Source: Prevotella sp. E15-22 (GTDB lineage Bacteria > Bacteroidota > Bacteroidia > Bacteroidales > Bacteroidaceae). From it: a DNA stretch of 64,000 nt. Under the pieces are notes generated by a model. It did not search any database and was not told the origin of the DNA. It worked only from the letters and a program-made list of their open reading frames with translations. The stretch is from contig NZ_CP096247.1 of NCBI RefSeq assembly GCF_023204875.1, forward strand, positions 2,728,001 through 2,792,000, given 5' to 3'. Position numbers and translations under genes: made by a program. Shown piece by piece: positions 50,971-61,091 of the stretch (its first letter is position 1; each line of letters starts with the position of its first letter).

Positions 50971-52902
50971 TTACTTAACCAGAACCTTCTTGCCGTTCAT
51001 AATGTACAGACCCTTAGCAGCGTTAATCAGCTGACGACCCTGCAGGTCATACATAACGTTGGTCTTAGGAGTAACCTTCACCTCGTTTACGCCAGCATAA
51101 GCATTGGCCTCTACGAATGAAACATTAACAAGATAACGCCAGAAGTCCTTCTCGAAAGCAATCTTAGCATCGATAGTCTGACCAGCCTCCAGAGCAACAC
51201 CGTAGTTAGAGATAGTAAGACCCAGGATACCGTCCTTAGTCTCATCCTCATTAGCCTCGAGAGTGATAACATTGTTTTGGTTTTCAGTCCAGTTACCGTT
51301 GGCGTCGATAGAGATACCTGCGCTCAGCTGAGCATCGCCATAAGCATCATCTTCGGTCACTGCATCAACATACTTAACCTTAATGGTCTTAGAATCATCA
51401 ACGAACTTAGCGAAGTCAGATGCAGGTACTTCAAGAACCTGAAGAGCCTCGTTCAAATCGATAGTACCAGTGGTCTCACCTTCATTCTCTGCAGACAGAG
51501 GTACTCTTACGCTAGAAGAAGCAAGAACACGCTCGTTAGGAAGAACAACTCCGTCCTGGAAAGACAACTCCTCGAAACGGAAGAAGAGGTCAACGGGAAC
51601 GTCCTTGTTCTTGTTACAGTTGAATGCGATAGTCTGACCGCCATTACCCTGAGAAGGAATAGTCTTGGGGTCCTCCTCGTCGTAACCGAACTCGAATGGA
51701 GTCCACTCCTCGCCTACGCTGAGAGAGCCAACGAAATCATAGTGGATATAGCCACCAGGTGTGGTGTGAATCTGAGTATCGATAGAGATTTCCTCTTCCA
51801 GAGGCTGACCGTCCTGTCTTGCTGCGCGTGCCCACATCTTGAATCTGAAGGGCTGGTTGGTCCTAAACTTGTGGCCAATCATAGCAAAGAACTGGGTTTG
51901 CCAGTCATTAAAGGCCTTATTATCACTACTTACAGAAGACAGGATTGTATCACCGTCTACAATAAGATACTTGTCATAGATAGGATTGCCATCATCGTCA
52001 ACAGCAGGTTCGCCAATAGAGTCCTTCTGCTGAACGAAGGTATTCCATGCAACGGTAGAAACCTTCAAAGTAGGCTGACCATCAACAGGATCATCATAAA
52101 CAACAGCAGGCTCGTCTTTACCAACAGCACCGTTACGCTGTGTAAAGGTTGTAAAATTACCAAATTTATCATTGGTCAAGGTTCCCTTTCTGAAGAAGTT
52201 TACCCAGTCGCCACCAACAGGTCCCGTAGTCTGTTCCTTCACTTCCAACTTAATCTCATCGAAGTAGAATACATTTCCTTCTTTATCAGTAGACAAGTTG
52301 AAAGCAACAGACTGGAAGTGCTTACCCTCGCCTTCCTTACACTGATCGGCAGAAACGATAATCTCGTCGGTAGTAATGGTCTGCCACTCGGTAGTCACAT
52401 TAATATCACCAAACAACTGATAGTGGTTGTAGTCACCAGGAGCCCAGTGTGCCTGAGTCTCAGCCTTACCAGCCTTATCTGCACGTACCTTCATGGTCAA
52501 GCGTACCATTCTATCCTGAGGTATAGCCTCGGTAGCATAGATGAAGAACTGACAGTCCCAAGATGCCAAAGCGCCATTATTAGCAGTCTTGTTTTCACAA
52601 GAATCGGCAATGGCCTCACTACGTGCTACCACACGAGCACAATGGTTGTTGGGGTTCGTGGGGTCAACAACGATTGTTGCGGTACCCTGATACTGCTCCT
52701 CACCAATTTCATTCTTAGGAAACTCATGAGACCAGAAAGAGTTCCATGCTGCGCCTTCTGCCTGCATGGCCTCAAGGTTCTCATAGGCAGGTGATTCACC
52801 TTCCATGTTGCCATTAACAACAAGGTTCGTCCACTTCTTCTGTGCAGTAATACTACCACATACGATAAGCATGCCTGCAATCAAAGTAAAAACTTTCTTC
52901 AT
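50971..52902 (-). CDS. Secreted protein with two carbohydrate-binding-like domains and C-terminal tail
   Basis: A 643-residue protein with signal peptide MKKVFTLIAGMLIVCGSITA. Two related beta-sandwich modules can be seen: residues about 22-215 (NLVVNGNMEGESPAYENLEA ... VAFNLSTDKEGNVFYFDEIK) and about 220-455 (WVNFFRKGTLTNDKFGNFTT ... FFRFEELSF), which resemble CBM4/9-type carbohydrate-binding domains. A third beta region follows, and the tail VMYDLQGRQL...KGLYIMNGKKV matches the sorting-like motif of three other proteins here. It probably binds glycans at the cell surface. The gene is monocistronic and has an unusual repeat-built leader (52965-53077). Confidence 0.72.
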   Translation of the reverse strand: MKKVFTLIAGMLIVCGSITAQKKWTNLVVNGNMEGESPAYENLEAMQAEGAAWNSFWSHEFPKNEIGEEQYQGTATIVVDPTNPNNHCARVVARSEAIADSCENKTANNGALASWDCQFFIYATEAIPQDRMVRLTMKVRADKAGKAETQAHWAPGDYNHYQLFGDINVTTEWQTITTDEIIVSADQCKEGEGKHFQSVAFNLSTDKEGNVFYFDEIKLEVKEQTTGPVGGDWVNFFRKGTLTNDKFGNFTTFTQRNGAVGKDEPAVVYDDPVDGQPTLKVSTVAWNTFVQQKDSIGEPAVDDDGNPIYDKYLIVDGDTILSSVSSDNKAFNDWQTQFFAMIGHKFRTNQPFRFKMWARAARQDGQPLEEEISIDTQIHTTPGGYIHYDFVGSLSVGEEWTPFEFGYDEEDPKTIPSQGNGGQTIAFNCNKNKDVPVDLFFRFEELSFQDGVVLPNERVLASSSVRVPLSAENEGETTGTIDLNEALQVLEVPASDFAKFVDDSKTIKVKYVDAVTEDDAYGDAQLSAGISIDANGNWTENQNNVITLEANEDETKDGILGLTISNYGVALEAGQTIDAKIAFEKDFWRYLVNVSFVEANAYAGVNEVKVTPKTNVMYDLQGRQLINAAKGLYIMNGKKVLVK

Positions 52903-52964
52903 ACTTTTTTGTTTAGAGGTTAATATTTATAAGTTAATAATTAAAAAGGTTTACTCTCAGTGTT

Positions 52965-53077
52965 ATTGGTTCTCGATCAAATCAATGCTATTGGTTTTCA
53001 GTCAAATCATATTTACTGGTTCTCGGTCAAATCAACTTTATTGGTTCTCGGTCAAATCAACGTTATTGGTTAAATCG
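52965..53077 (-). repeat. 25-bp tandem repeats in the 5' leader (array C)
   Basis: Four 25-bp copies (ATTGGTTCTCGGTCAAATCA plus a variable AACGTT-like end on the plus strand) and a partial fifth fill most of the region between the -7 box at 53081 and the start codon at 52902. TTGGTT and AATCAA can pair within each copy with one wobble. On the predicted transcript the repeats are part of the leader RNA. Confidence 0.82.
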
Positions 53078-53080
53078 TTG

Positions 53081-53088
53081 CAAAGGTA
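53081..53088 (-). promoter_or_regulatory. Probable -7 box of the 50971-52902 gene
   Basis: TACCTTTG on the minus strand directly upstream of the 25-bp repeats. No clear TTG at the expected distance. Confidence 0.5.
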
Positions 53089-53183
53089 TACAATTCAACA
53101 AAAACAGCATCATTCATTCGTCTCATTTTCTTTTGTTTTTGTTTCATATAGGACTAAAAGGTCCGTAAAATAGCATATTTTCA

Positions 53184-53224
53184 TAAAAAAAAGATGTCTG
53201 CACCATAATTGATGCAGACATCTT
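53184..53224 (-). terminator. Terminator of the ribosomal operon
   Basis: AAGATGTCTGCA and TGCAGACATCTT form a 12-bp stem with a 10-base loop, followed on the minus strand by a T run. It lies 34 bp after the rplQ stop. Confidence 0.88.
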
Positions 53225-53257
53225 GCTATTGAGATAATCGATTGTTGATAATCGAAA

Positions 53258-53782
53258 TTATTCAGCCTTCGGAGCCTCCTCGGCTGCGGGAGCCTCAGCA
53301 GCAACCTCCTCAGCAACGGGTGCTTCCTCAGCCTTAGCAGCTTCCTTTGCAGGAGCCTCAGCTTTGGTAGCCTTGCGAGAACGACGGGTAGCCTTCTTCT
53401 TGGTCTCAGTCTTTGCCATCTCGGGATCGAAGTCTACGAGCTCGATAAAGCAAACCTGAGCAGCGTCACCCTGACGAGCACCCAGCTTAATAATGCGGGT
53501 GTATCCACCGGGACGATCGCCAACCTTCTCACTTACAGTAGAGAAGAGCTCCTTGATAGCGTCCTTGTTCTGAAGGTAGCTAAATACTACACGACGTGAG
53601 TTTGTTGAATCCTCCTTAGCCTTAGTGATCAGGGGCTCAACATACTTCTTGAGGGCCTTTGCCTTGGCCACGGTCGTAGTGATTCTTTTGTGCATGATCA
53701 GCGAAATGGCCATGTTGGCAAGCATGGAAGCGCGATGAGATGCAGTACGACCGAGATGGTTGAATTTCTTATTGTGTCTCAT
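53258..53782 (-). CDS. rplQ: Ribosomal protein L17 with acidic Ala/Glu tail
   Basis: A 174-residue large-subunit protein. Residues 1-120 are standard L17 ([20 protein letters not shown], AGxRxGDA-like region [18 protein letters not shown]). The final 50 residues are a low-complexity Lys/Arg then Ala/Glu tail ([20 protein letters not shown]), which makes the protein longer than the roughly 125 residues of most bacteria. It is the last gene of the operon, 80 bp after rpoA. Confidence 0.95.
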   Translation of the reverse strand: MRHNKKFNHLGRTASHRASMLANMAISLIMHKRITTTVAKAKALKKYVEPLITKAKEDSTNSRRVVFSYLQNKDAIKELFSTVSEKVGDRPGGYTRIIKLGARQGDAAQVCFIELVDFDPEMAKTETKKKATRRSRKATKAEAPAKEAAKAEEAPVAEEVAAEAPAAEEAPKAE

Positions 53783-53862
53783 TTTGTTTTTTTACTTTTA
53801 TTGGGCGCAGAGTTTGTAAAGGCCATAAGGACCTTAATAACTAAGAACCTTAGGCCGTTATA

Positions 53863-54855
53863 TTACTCCTTGTCCAGTTTATACTTTGAAATATCGGTTC
53901 CAAACGACAGATTCAGACTCTCGAGCAAATCATCAAGCTCAGTGAGCGATTTCTTACCAAAGTTACGGAACTTCAGGAGGTCTGTCTTGTTATACTGCAC
54001 GAGATCACCAAGGGTCTCAACATCAGCAGCCTTCAGACAGTTCAGAGCACGAACAGAGAGGTTCATGTCAACGAGCTTAGTCTTAAGCAACTGACGCATA
54101 TGCAGAATCTCCTCATCAAACTCCTGGTTACCCTCAACGTCATTGTTCTCGAGGGTAATCTTCTCATCAGAGAAGAGCATGAAGTGATAAATAAGGATCT
54201 TTGCAGCCTCTTTCAAGGCGTCCTTTGGGTGAATGGAACCATCCGTTGTAACCTCGAGTACAAGCTTATCGTAGTCAGTCTTCTGCTCAACACGATAAGG
54301 CTCTACAGCGAACTTAACATTACGGATTGGAGTGTAGATAGAATCAATGGGAATTACGTTAACGTCTGTACAGAACTCACGGTTCTCGTCAGAGGGAACG
54401 TAGCCACGACCTTTGTTCACGGTCAGATCTATCTGCATTGAAGCTTTTGAGTCGAGATGACAAATCACCAAATCGGGATTTAACACTTCAAATCCAGTCA
54501 GATACTTGCCGATGTCACCGGCCTTGAACTCAGTAGAATTCTCAACGGTGATGCTGACTTTCTCGTTCTCGAATTCTTCAACTATTTGCTTGAACCTTAC
54601 TTGCTTCAGGTTCAAGATAATGTTGGTTACATCTTCCTTTACACCAGGTACAGATGAGAACTCATGCTCAACACCAGCAATACGAATGGTGTTGATAGCA
54701 TAGCCCTCGAGCGATGAAAGGAGAATGCGGCGCAGGGCATTACCGATGGTTACACCGAAGCCCGGCTCCAACGGACGAAATTCGAACTTGCCGAACTTGT
54801 CGTTGGCATCCAACATTACCACTTTATCGGGTTTTTGAAATGCTAATATCGCCAT
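53863..54855 (-). CDS. rpoA: RNA polymerase alpha subunit
   Basis: A 330-residue subunit that starts polymerase assembly. The N-terminal dimerisation domain has [19 protein letters not shown], and the C-terminal domain has [20 protein letters not shown] and [12 protein letters not shown], which contact upstream promoter DNA and regulators. The length is normal. It lies between rpsD (14 bp) and rplQ in the alpha-type part of the operon. Confidence 0.98.
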   Translation of the reverse strand: MAILAFQKPDKVVMLDANDKFGKFEFRPLEPGFGVTIGNALRRILLSSLEGYAINTIRIAGVEHEFSSVPGVKEDVTNIILNLKQVRFKQIVEEFENEKVSITVENSTEFKAGDIGKYLTGFEVLNPDLVICHLDSKASMQIDLTVNKGRGYVPSDENREFCTDVNVIPIDSIYTPIRNVKFAVEPYRVEQKTDYDKLVLEVTTDGSIHPKDALKEAAKILIYHFMLFSDEKITLENNDVEGNQEFDEEILHMRQLLKTKLVDMNLSVRALNCLKAADVETLGDLVQYNKTDLLKFRNFGKKSLTELDDLLESLNLSFGTDISKYKLDKE

Positions 54856-54869
54856 TAATTCAATGATTT

Positions 54870-55478
54870 TTAGTTCTTAGAGTACAACTCAACGATTAAC
54901 TGCTCCTTAATGCTCTCTGGAATATCGGCACGCTCAGGACGATGCAGGAACTTACCTGCCTTCTGAGACTCATCCCACTCAATCCAGGGATACTTGCTGT
55001 GATTAAAACCAGCCAGTGCATCACCAATAACCTCGAGAGACTTAGACTTCTCACGAACAGCGACAACCTGACCAGGCTTTACTGAGTACGAAGGAATGTT
55101 GACTACCTTACCATCAACAACAATGTGACGGTGACCTACCAACTGACGTGCAGCTGCACGGGTAGGAGCCAGACCCATACGGAAAACAATGTTATCAAGG
55201 CGGCATTCCAACAACTGAAGCAGCACCTCACCGGTGATACCTTCAGCTTTAGCAGCCTTCTCAAACAAAATACGGAACTGGCGCTCAAGCACTCCATAAG
55301 TGTACTTGGCTTTCTGCTTCTCTGCCAGCATGACTGCATACTCCGACTGCTTGCGGCGACGGTTATTGCCATGCTGTCCAGGAGGGAAGTTTCTCCTAGA
55401 CAAAACTTTGTCAGCGCCGAAGATGGGTTCACCAAAACGGCGTGCAATTTTAGATTTCGGTCCAATATACTTTGCCAT
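54870..55478 (-). CDS. rpsD: Ribosomal protein S4
   Basis: A 202-residue small-subunit protein that starts 30S assembly. The S4 RNA-binding region is [20 protein letters not shown] and [19 protein letters not shown]. The N-terminal part lacks the paired cysteines of zinc-binding S4 forms. It lies between rpsK and rpoA. Confidence 0.98.
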   Translation of the reverse strand: MAKYIGPKSKIARRFGEPIFGADKVLSRRNFPPGQHGNNRRRKQSEYAVMLAEKQKAKYTYGVLERQFRILFEKAAKAEGITGEVLLQLLECRLDNIVFRMGLAPTRAAARQLVGHRHIVVDGKVVNIPSYSVKPGQVVAVREKSKSLEVIGDALAGFNHSKYPWIEWDESQKAGKFLHRPERADIPESIKEQLIVELYSKN

Positions 55479-55527
55479 AACTCAAATAATAATTTCTATA
55501 TAATAACGTTTAAACGCTCACGCCCTA

Positions 55528-55917
55528 TTATACGCGACGACGCTTGGGAGGACGACAACCATTGTGTGGCAATGGAGTAACATCAACGATCTCCATAACC
55601 TCGATACCAGCACCATGTACGGCACGGATTGCTGACTCACGTCCATTACCGGGACCCTTTACATAAGCCTTAACCTTGCGCAGACCAAGATCAAAAGCAA
55701 CCTTTGCGCAATCCTCAGCAGCCATCTGAGCTGCATAAGGAGTGTTCTTCTTAGAACCACGGAATCCCATCTTACCAGCTGATGACCAAGAGATAATCTG
55801 ACCCTCGTCATTAGCCAACGAAACGATAATATTATTGAAAGAACTGTGAACGTGGAGCTGACCAATAGCGGTAACCTTCACGTTTCTCTTCTTTGAAGCG
55901 ACTGTTTTCTTTGCCAT
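55528..55917 (-). CDS. rpsK: Ribosomal protein S11
   Basis: A 129-residue protein of the 30S platform, with [40 protein letters not shown] and the C-terminal [18 protein letters not shown]. It is placed between rpsM and rpsD as in other bacteria. Confidence 0.98.
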   Translation of the reverse strand: MAKKTVASKKRNVKVTAIGQLHVHSSFNNIIVSLANDEGQIISWSSAGKMGFRGSKKNTPYAAQMAAEDCAKVAFDLGLRKVKAYVKGPGNGRESAIRAVHGAGIEVMEIVDVTPLPHNGCRPPKRRRV

Positions 55918-55949
55918 AACTTTAAACTTTAAATTTTAAACTTTAAACT

Positions 55950-56330
55950 TTACTTAGTGGCCTTCTTCTTGTTTGCAACAGTCTTCTTCTTACCTTTACG
56001 GGTACGAGCATTGTTCTTGGTGCTCTGACCGCGAACAGGAAGACCATTACGATGACGGACTCCACGATAGCAACCAATATCCATCAGTCGCTTGATATTC
56101 AACTGGATCTCACTACGAAGATCACCCTCTACTTTGAATTCAGCGCCGATAATTTCACGGATCTTGGCTGCCTGGTCGTCGTTCCACTCGCTAACCTTCA
56201 GGTCGCGGCTGACGCCTGCCTTATCCAATATCTTTGCTGAACTACTTCGACCAATACCATAGATATAGGTCAATGCGATTTCGCCACGCTTATTCTGGGG
56301 CAAATCTACTCCAACAATTCTTATTGCCAT
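55950..56330 (-). CDS. rpsM: Ribosomal protein S13
   Basis: A 126-residue head protein of the 30S subunit that touches the P-site tRNA. It starts at the ATG at 56330 ([20 protein letters not shown]), because the upstream extension to 56387 is AT-rich and falls after a promoter-like box. [20 protein letters not shown] is the conserved C-terminal part. Confidence 0.97.
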   Translation of the reverse strand: MAIRIVGVDLPQNKRGEIALTYIYGIGRSSSAKILDKAGVSRDLKVSEWNDDQAAKIREIIGAEFKVEGDLRSEIQLNIKRLMDIGCYRGVRHRNGLPVRGQSTKNNARTRKGKKKTVANKKKATK

Positions 56331-56388
56331 TGTAATTAATAATGATAAAAAATAAAAATAAAATTTCGAAATCTTGCTAAAAAGCATG

Positions 56389-56396
56389 CAAAGTTA
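56389..56396 (-). promoter_or_regulatory. Possible internal promoter before rpsM
   Basis: TAACTTTG on the minus strand lies 58 bp before the rpsM start, in an unusually long gap (113 bp) after rpmJ. No TTG is seen at the expected distance. Confidence 0.4.
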
Positions 56397-56443
56397 CGAA
56401 GATTTTCTCAAACCTCCGCACTTTGTTATGCTTATTTAACACT

Positions 56444-56560
56444 TTAACCCTGACGCATCTTGTACTTAGGGTTCTTCTTGTTGATCACGAACAGGCGACC
56501 CTTACGACGAACGATCTTGCAGTCGGGAGTACGCTTTTTCAACGATGCTCTTGTTTTCAT
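56444..56560 (-). CDS. rpmJ: Ribosomal protein L36, zinc-free form
   Basis: A 38-residue protein read from ATG at 56560 to TAA at 56444-56446: it begins [20 protein letters not shown] and ends KYKMRQG. Zinc-binding L36 has three Cys and one His; here only one Cys remains and the other ligands are Thr, Asn and Tyr, so this is the C-minus form that does not need zinc. It lies between infA and rpsM, its usual place. Confidence 0.95.
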   Translation of the reverse strand: MKTRASLKKRTPDCKIVRRKGRLFVINKKNPKYKMRQG

Positions 56561-56574
56561 ATCTCTAAATAAGT

Positions 56575-56793
56575 TTATTTGTATCGAAAAACAATTCTTC
56601 CTTTTGTCAAATCATAGGGGCTCATCTCAACCTTAACCTTATCACCGGGCAAGATTCGAATATAGTGCATTCTCATCTTTCCAGAGATATGGGCAATGAT
56701 TTGTACCCCATTCTCAAGTTCTACGCGGAACATTGCATTCGAGAGCGACTCGATGATGGTTCCATCCTGCTCAATAGCGGATTGTTTTGCCAT
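56575..56793 (-). CDS. infA: Translation initiation factor IF-1
   Basis: A 72-residue S1-like OB-fold protein ([40 protein letters not shown]) that binds the 30S A site during initiation. It lies 10 bp after map and 14 bp before rpmJ. Confidence 0.97.
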   Translation of the reverse strand: MAKQSAIEQDGTIIESLSNAMFRVELENGVQIIAHISGKMRMHYIRILPGDKVKVEMSPYDLTKGRIVFRYK

Positions 56794-56803
56794 GCTTATT
56801 ACT

Positions 56804-57589
56804 TTAGTTTGCTTCTATTTCTTCAAATGATGATAAAATCTCTGCTTCACCTCTACGAACGACTATTGTATGTTCAAAGTGCGCGGCTGGCATTCCGTCT
56901 CGTGTACAAACACTCCAACGATCAGTACCTAAGTAGATATCTCGCTTTCCCATGGTTATCATGGGCTCAATAGCGATGCACATACCTTCTTTCAGCATAA
57001 TACCATTACCACGTCGTCCGTAGTTTGGAACTGGAGGATCTTCGTGCATTTCGCGTCCAATACCATGACCAGTAAGTTCTCTCACTACGCCATAATGCTC
57101 GGCTTCACAATAGTCCTGTACAGCAGCACTAATGTCTCCGAGGTGCTTCCCTGCCACAGCGTTCTTAATTCCCTCATAGAGAGATTGCTTTGTTACATGA
57201 AGTAATTTCTTAACTTCATCCGAGATTTCACCAACACAGAACGTATATGCAGAATCTCCATTAAAGCCATTGAGAAGCGTACCACAGTCGATAGAAATAA
57301 TATCACCTTCCTTTAGTACCGTATTCTCATTAGGAACACCATGAACCACTACATCATTTACCGATGTGCAGATACTGGCAGGAAACGGCCCTCCATATGG
57401 ATTGGGGAAGCCCTTAAATGTTGGAACTGCACCGTGGTCTCTGATAAACTCATCGGCCACTCGATCCAACTGGAGGGTCGTCACACCAGGTTTGATATGC
57501 TTTGCTAATTCGCCAAGTGTTTTACCAACGAGTTGGTTGGCTTGACGCATCAGCTCTATTTCATCCTCAGTTTTCAGAAATATCTTCAT
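56804..57589 (-). CDS. map: Methionine aminopeptidase, type I
   Basis: A 261-residue enzyme that removes the initiator Met. The metal ligands are visible: Asp in [19 protein letters not shown], His in [15 protein letters not shown], and Glu in [13 protein letters not shown] and in the final Glu-His region ([16 protein letters not shown]). It sits between secY (2 bp) and infA, a common place in Bacteroidetes. Confidence 0.97.
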   Translation of the reverse strand: MKIFLKTEDEIELMRQANQLVGKTLGELAKHIKPGVTTLQLDRVADEFIRDHGAVPTFKGFPNPYGGPFPASICTSVNDVVVHGVPNENTVLKEGDIISIDCGTLLNGFNGDSAYTFCVGEISDEVKKLLHVTKQSLYEGIKNAVAGKHLGDISAAVQDYCEAEHYGVVRELTGHGIGREMHEDPPVPNYGRRGNGIMLKEGMCIAIEPMITMGKRDIYLGTDRWSVCTRDGMPAAHFEHTIVVRRGEAEILSSFEEIEAN

Positions 57590-57591
57590 GC

Positions 57592-58935
57592 TTAGTAAGC
57601 GGCTACGCCACCACGGCCATGAATACGTCCTGAATTGAGCAAACCATCATAATGGCGCATCAGCAAATGGCTCTCAATCTGCTGGAGAGTATCGAGTACT
57701 ACACCAACAAGAATCAGCAACGAAGTGCCACCGAAGAACTGGGCGAACTCCTGCTTCACATCCAACAATCCTGCAAAAGCAGGCATGATAGCAATGAAAG
57801 CAATAAAGAGTGAGCCAGGCAAAGTGATACGCGACATCACTGTATCAATGTACTCAGCGGTATCCTTACCAGGTTTAACACCAGGGATAAAACCGTTATT
57901 ACGCTTCATATCCTCTGCCATCTGCGTTGGATTCAACGTGATAGCAGTATAGAAGTAAGTGAAAGCGATAATCAAAACAGCGAAGATGACATTATACAGC
58001 CAACTCTGGTGATCAGTCATAGAGCGCATGAACCAGCTAGCATCCTGAGGATTAGCATACTGAGCGATAGCCAAAGGAATGAACATCAGTGCCTGGGCAA
58101 AGATGATAGGCATTACATTGGCTGCGAACAACTTCAGCGGAATATACTGACGAGCGCCGCCATACTGTTTATTTCCAACAACACGCTTAGCATACTGTAC
58201 GGGAATCTTGCGGACGCCCTGCACCAAAACAATAGCTGCGCAAACAACTGCATAAAGAATGATAATCTCGATGATAAACATCACCAGACCACCGCCCGTG
58301 ATAGCCGCAAAGCGAGATGACACTTCTTGGTAGAAGGCCATTGGAAGACGAGCAATGATACCAATCATAATAATCAATGAGACACCATTACCTATACCCT
58401 TATCAGTTATGCGCTCACCCAGCCAAAGGATGAACATACTTCCTGCGGCAAGGATGATGGTAGCGGGAACCATGAACACAGGCCAATCGATACCCGATGC
58501 AAGAGCAGGACCAACCTGGAACTTAAGGTTAAAGAGGTAACTCGGTGCCTGAAACAGCAGGATTGCCACTGTCAGGTACCGAGTATACATACTAATCTTT
58601 TTACGTCCGCTCTCACCCTCACGCTGCATCTTTTGGAAATAAGGCACAGCTACAGCGAGAAGCTGCATAACGATAGAAGCCGAGATGTAAGGCATGATAC
58701 CCAACGCAAAAATTGAAGCGTGGGAAAATGCGCCACCCGAGAACATATCAAGAAGTGACATCAGACCTTCTGCCGTCTGACTCTGCAACTTTTCAAGTCC
58801 ATTATAGTCAATGCCCGGAAGCACGATTTTAGAACCGAAACGGTAAATTGCGACAAACAGGACTGTGATGAGGATGCGCTGACGCAGGTCCTCAATCTTC
58901 CAGATGTTCTTTAGGGTGTCTATAAACTTCTTCAT
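57592..58935 (-). CDS. secY: Protein translocase subunit SecY
   Basis: A 447-residue integral membrane protein with ten helices that forms the Sec channel. Recognisable parts are FVAIYRFGSKIVLPGIDYNG, LGIMPYISASIVMQLL, RYLTVAILLFQAP and TLQQIESHLLMRHYDGLL. It lies between rplO (8 bp) and map. Confidence 0.98.
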   Translation of the reverse strand: MKKFIDTLKNIWKIEDLRQRILITVLFVAIYRFGSKIVLPGIDYNGLEKLQSQTAEGLMSLLDMFSGGAFSHASIFALGIMPYISASIVMQLLAVAVPYFQKMQREGESGRKKISMYTRYLTVAILLFQAPSYLFNLKFQVGPALASGIDWPVFMVPATIILAAGSMFILWLGERITDKGIGNGVSLIIMIGIIARLPMAFYQEVSSRFAAITGGGLVMFIIEIIILYAVVCAAIVLVQGVRKIPVQYAKRVVGNKQYGGARQYIPLKLFAANVMPIIFAQALMFIPLAIAQYANPQDASWFMRSMTDHQSWLYNVIFAVLIIAFTYFYTAITLNPTQMAEDMKRNNGFIPGVKPGKDTAEYIDTVMSRITLPGSLFIAFIAIMPAFAGLLDVKQEFAQFFGGTSLLILVGVVLDTLQQIESHLLMRHYDGLLNSGRIHGRGGVAAY

Positions 58936-58943
58936 TTTCGTTT

Positions 58944-59390
58944 TTAGATTATTGTTGCGTTTCCACCTAATGCTTTGATAGCTTCTTCAGCTTTCTTCGA
59001 GAAGGCGTTAGCCTCCACGTCGATTTTGGTTTTGAGTTCGCCATTGGCAAGAACCTTGACCAATTCCTTACCATTGGTCAGGCCAGCAGCAACGAGTTCT
59101 GCTACACCAATCTTGGCAAAACCCTTCTCCTCAGCCAGTTTCTGGAGAGTAGAGAGGTTTACTGCGAAATACTCCTTGTGGTTAATGTTCTTGAAGCCAG
59201 ACTTCGGAACACGACGCTGCAGAGGCATCTGACCACCTTCAAAACCAATCTTCCTCTTATAACCAGAGCGAGCCTTAGCACCCTTATGACCACGGGTAGA
59301 AGTACCACCCAAGCCAGAGCCGGGACCACGACCAATTCTACGACGTGAATGGGTTGAGCCCTCTGCAGGTTTCAAATTATTCAGTTTCAT
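58944..59390 (-). CDS. rplO: Ribosomal protein L15
   Basis: A 148-residue large-subunit protein with the Gly/Arg-rich N-terminus (MKLNNLKPAEGSTHSRRRIG, GPGSGLGGTSTRGHKGAKAR) and FEGGQMPLQRRVPKSGF. It follows rpmD by 35 bp. Confidence 0.98.
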   Translation of the reverse strand: MKLNNLKPAEGSTHSRRRIGRGPGSGLGGTSTRGHKGAKARSGYKRKIGFEGGQMPLQRRVPKSGFKNINHKEYFAVNLSTLQKLAEEKGFAKIGVAELVAAGLTNGKELVKVLANGELKTKIDVEANAFSKKAEEAIKALGGNATII

Positions 59391-59425
59391 AATAGAATTC
59401 TGTTTTAAAAATGTGTGATTACTGT

Positions 59426-59602
59426 TTAGTCAATAACGGTCACCAGATGATGAACCTTGCGAATCATACCACGGAGGGCGGGAGTGTCTTCCTTCTCAAC
59501 CTCCTGGCCAATCTTGCGAAGGCCCAGAGCCTCGAGGGTACGCTTCTGGTCAACGGGATAACCGATCTTACTCTTAATCTGCTTAATCTTAATTGTTGCC
59601 AT
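59426..59602 (-). CDS. rpmD: Ribosomal protein L30
   Basis: A 58-residue protein read from ATG at 59602 to TAA at 59426-59428. It begins [20 protein letters not shown] and contains [13 protein letters not shown], the normal L30 pattern. It lies between rpsE (14 bp) and rplO. Confidence 0.96.
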   Translation of the reverse strand: MATIKIKQIKSKIGYPVDQKRTLEALGLRKIGQEVEKEDTPALRGMIRKVHHLVTVID

Positions 59603-59616
59603 AGTCTATATCTCCT

Positions 59617-60129
59617 TTATCCTCTGAATACTTTGTCCATACTGATTCCACGAGTGCCAGCCACGGTATAGGCATCACGCATCTGCTCAAGAGCAGCGAT
59701 AGTAGCCTTTACCAGGTTGTGGGGGTTTGAAGAACCCTTTGACTTAGCAAGCACGTCTTTGATACCTGCGCTCTCAAGCACAGCACGCATAGCACCACCA
59801 GCCACAAGACCGGTACCAGCAGCAGCGGGCTTCAGGAACACCTGGGCACCACCAAAACGAGCTTCCATCTCATGAGGGATAGTACCCTTGAGAACGGGAA
59901 CCTTTACGAGATTCTTCTTGGCAGACTCTACACCCTTGGCAATGGCAGCGGTAACTTCGCCAGCCTTACCAAGTCCCCAGCCAATTACACCATTGCCGTC
60001 ACCGACAACTACAATAGCTGCGAACGTGAAGGTACGTCCACCCTTGGTCACCTTAGTTACACGGTTGATGGCAACCAGTCTGTCTTTCAGTTCAACGTCA
60101 CTATTTACTCTAACTTTGTTCATTGCCAT
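59617..60129 (-). CDS. rpsE: Ribosomal protein S5
   Basis: A 170-residue protein with the S5 double-stranded RNA-binding part ([20 protein letters not shown]) and the C-terminal [21 protein letters not shown]5 contributes to decoding accuracy and to mRNA unwinding at the 30S entry. It is 6 bp after rplR. Confidence 0.98.
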   Translation of the reverse strand: MAMNKVRVNSDVELKDRLVAINRVTKVTKGGRTFTFAAIVVVGDGNGVIGWGLGKAGEVTAAIAKGVESAKKNLVKVPVLKGTIPHEMEARFGGAQVFLKPAAAGTGLVAGGAMRAVLESAGIKDVLAKSKGSSNPHNLVKATIAALEQMRDAYTVAGTRGISMDKVFRG

Positions 60130-60135
60130 AATCGT

Positions 60136-60480
60136 TTAAAAATTAAGACCACCTTTACGGGCTGCATCAGCGAGTGACTTCACACGGCCGTGATAGAGAT
60201 AACCGTTACGGTCAAATACAACTGACTCAACGCCAGCCTCTTTAGCCTTAGCAGCAATCATCTCACCAACCTTGGCAGCCTGCTCAATCTTAGGCATAGC
60301 CTCGAGGCCAGCAGAAGATGCAGATGCAAGTGTTTTACCTTCCAAATCGTTAATCACCTGAACGTAGATCTGCTTATTGCTGCGGAACACGCTCATACGA
60401 GGACGCTCGGCTGTACCGAACACGCTCTTACGAATTCTATATTTGATTTTGATTCGTCTTTCTACTTTCTTTGTCGTCAT
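60136..60480 (-). CDS. rplR: Ribosomal protein L18
   Basis: A 114-residue protein that binds 5S rRNA, with [40 protein letters not shown] and the C-terminal [20 protein letters not shown]. It lies 27 bp after rplF. Confidence 0.98.
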   Translation of the reverse strand: MTTKKVERRIKIKYRIRKSVFGTAERPRMSVFRSNKQIYVQVINDLEGKTLASASSAGLEAMPKIEQAAKVGEMIAAKAKEAGVESVVFDRNGYLYHGRVKSLADAARKGGLNF

Positions 60481-60507
60481 AATCTTGAATACTTAATTCT
60501 TAATTAA

Positions 60508-61077
60508 TTACTTAGCTGAAGCTGACTTACCCGACTTACGACGGATAACCTCACCCTTAAACAAGATACCCTTTCCTTTATAAGGCTCAGGCTTGCGGAA
60601 AGAACGAATTTTTGCGCAAATGAGACCAAGCAACTGCTTGTCAGCACTTTCGAGTACTATCTGAGGATTCTGGTTACGCTCTGACTTAGTTTCAACCTTA
60701 ACTTCCTTAGGAAGCTGGATAAAAATGGGGTGCGTATAACCCAGAGAGAACTCAATGAGGTTGCCCTGATTTGAAACACGGTAACCAACACCTACGAGCT
60801 CCATTTCCTTCTTGTAACCCTCGCTAACACCAACAACCATGTTGTTAACGAGTGCACGATACAGACCATGGAAAGCCTGCTTCTGCTTGATATTCACGGG
60901 GCTGTTCTCGTCAACCTCGAAGGTAACGTGACCATCCTCAATTTTTACGATGATAGACTTGTCGACTTTCTGCGAGAGCTCACCCTTGGGGCCTTTCACT
61001 GTAACGACTCCGTCCTTATCCTGAGCTACGGTAACACCTGCAGGAATACTAATTGGCAATTTTCCTATTCTTGACAT
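60508..61077 (-). CDS. rplF: Ribosomal protein L6
   Basis: A 189-residue two-domain protein near the factor-binding site of the 50S subunit. Typical segments are MSRIGKLPISIPAGVTVAQD, VTVKGPKGELSQ and IRSFRKPEPYKGKGILFKGE. It lies 14 bp after rpsH. Confidence 0.98.
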   Translation of the reverse strand: MSRIGKLPISIPAGVTVAQDKDGVVTVKGPKGELSQKVDKSIIVKIEDGHVTFEVDENSPVNIKQKQAFHGLYRALVNNMVVGVSEGYKKEMELVGVGYRVSNQGNLIEFSLGYTHPIFIQLPKEVKVETKSERNQNPQIVLESADKQLLGLICAKIRSFRKPEPYKGKGILFKGEVIRRKSGKSASAK

Positions 61078-61091
61078 ATTCTATCCTCCAA

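Noticed and set aside
51277..52794. 505-codon frame on the plus strand opposite the carbohydrate-binding-like gene
   Set aside because: It is antisense to a gene with a signal peptide, domains and a C-terminal motif; the translated product has no signal, domain or start context.
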